From an uncultured Candidatus Melainabacteria bacterium (lineage in GTDB: Bacteria > Cyanobacteriota > Vampirovibrionia > Gastranaerophilales > Gastranaerophilaceae): a stretch of DNA of 23,087 bases. Positions within the stretch are counted from its first letter, which is position 1. Each line of letters begins with the position of its first letter. The stretch covers positions 1 to 23,087 of the forward strand of contig CAKUZO010000026.1 in NCBI GenBank assembly GCA_934717895.1, in the 5' to 3' direction. Below are positions 22,480-23,087 of this stretch, piece after piece. A model generated the notes under the pieces. The model was not told the origin of the DNA and did not search any database. It saw nothing but the letters and a program-made list of their open reading frames with translations. The translations under genes were made by a program, and so were the position numbers.

Positions 22480-22499
22480 AAATTATTAATCATATCAAA

Positions 22500-23087
22500 T
22501 TACTTGATATTTGCGAATGTCCAAGCATCAAATGTAGGAGTTTCTGAAATATTCATTTCTTTTTTCTTTTCACCTGTACTTGAATCGTTATGAGCGATAG
22601 GCTTATACAATCTGTTGTAATATTCAATTACCATACGATCTGAGTTGAAGTAAGCTTCAGACGTTCTGATAGCCTGACGCATCATACGAGCCCATTCTTG
22701 TTTGTTTTCGTAGTATGTTGGGATAATTTCATTTTCAATAATGTTCATCATGCATTCATGATCTTTCCAATGACGTTCTTCCCAAGGCATTTCATCATCA
22801 AGTTCAGGGTACTCGATTGTATAACCGTTGATACCGTTGAATGTACCTTCCACAGTCCAACCATCAAATGTTGACAAGTGAAGTGCTCCGTTAGCGTTTG
22901 CAGACATACCTGATGTACCTGATGCTTCAAACGGTCTAAGTGGAGTGTTCAACCAAATATCAGAACCACGTTTCAATTTGCCTGACAATTCAAGTTCATA
23001 ACCCGGAAGCACAACAACATTTTTCAAGCTGTGTGAACGGTTAAGAAGTTTGTTGAACATTTCTTTACCCATAACATCATCTGGGTG
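22500..23087 (-). CDS. Alpha-glucan (glycogen/maltodextrin) phosphorylase-like protein, 3' part
   Basis: Only the C-terminal 195 residues lie in the window; the gene runs off the right edge. RGSDIWLNTPLRPFEASGTSGM is the hallmark of short-type GT35 alpha-glucan phosphorylases, which release glucose-1-phosphate from storage glucan. It is followed by NGALHLSTFDGWTVEG, matching the family's LNLSVLDGWWVEG. The residue after EASGTSGM is Ser (codon TCT), where the family has the PLP-binding Lys, so cofactor binding is in doubt. A C-terminal tail (about 40 residues, HNDSSTGEKKKEM...) extends past the catalytic core. A methionine at 23072 is internal, not a start. Confidence 0.85.
   Translation of the reverse strand, partial: HPDDVMGKEMFNKLLNRSHSLKNVVVLPGYELELSGKLKRGSDIWLNTPLRPFEASGTSGMSANANGALHLSTFDGWTVEGTFNGINGYTIEYPELDDEMPWEERHWKDHECMMNIIENEIIPTYYENKQEWARMMRQAIRTSEAYFNSDRMVIEYYNRLYKPIAHNDSSTGEKKKEMNISETPTFDAWTFANIK

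Overview
The window is A+T-rich (about two thirds by eye) and gene-dense, with about 22 protein genes, one gene broken by frameshifts, and no tRNA or rRNA that I can see. The broken prepilin-like gene has a hydrophobic helix of the FTLAEVLITLGIIGVVAALTLP type. Flagellar hook/rod genes, signal-peptide proteins, a DUF374-type acyltransferase and SD-led genes interleaved with apparently leaderless ones are also present. Together these suggest a gut-type Gastranaerophilales/Vampirovibrionia (Melainabacteria) relative; this is inference from protein style, not from a marker gene.

Layout. 1-2971 (minus): trigger factor, clpP and clpX, a protein folding and quality-control cluster. 3061-5887 (plus): acyltransferase, nitrilase-family amidohydrolase and PBP4-type carboxypeptidase, with overlapping stops and starts. 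5884-6300 (minus): small two-helix membrane protein meeting the carboxypeptidase tail to tail. 6448-10344 (plus): glycosyltransferase, Gfo/Idh/MocA dehydrogenase, CDP-alcohol phosphatidyltransferase, tRNA methyltransferase TrmL and NAD(P)H-hydrate dehydratase, a tight run mixing envelope synthesis with housekeeping repair. 10318-11802 (minus): a small Ala/Pro-rich protein and anhydro-MurNAc kinase. 11803-12364 has no protein gene but carries a promoter/terminator pair that could define a ~270-nt minus-strand RNA. 12365-13424: prepilin-like gene with a strong promoter, a C10 tract, a palindrome-rich leader and two frameshifts. 13456-15652 (minus): rod/hook protein, FliK-like protein and FliJ. 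15741-16562 (minus): secreted Tyr/Asn-rich protein. 16782-19939 (plus): TPR protein, secreted protein and radical SAM protein. 20101-20751 (minus): deoC, divergent from a SulP transporter (20804-22405). 22500-23087 (minus): 3' part of an alpha-glucan phosphorylase-like gene.

The most notable pattern is at gene starts. Most genes have a Shine-Dalgarno sequence, but clpX, the acyltransferase, the 18506 secreted protein, the radical SAM gene and SulP lack one and have a -10-like hexamer exactly six bases before the ATG, so transcription should start at the A of ATG. anmK is within a few bases of the same arrangement. Other points are the split prepilin gene, whose two breaks both need the same -1 shift at a homopolymer, and a glucan phosphorylase-like protein with Ser where the PLP-binding Lys is expected.
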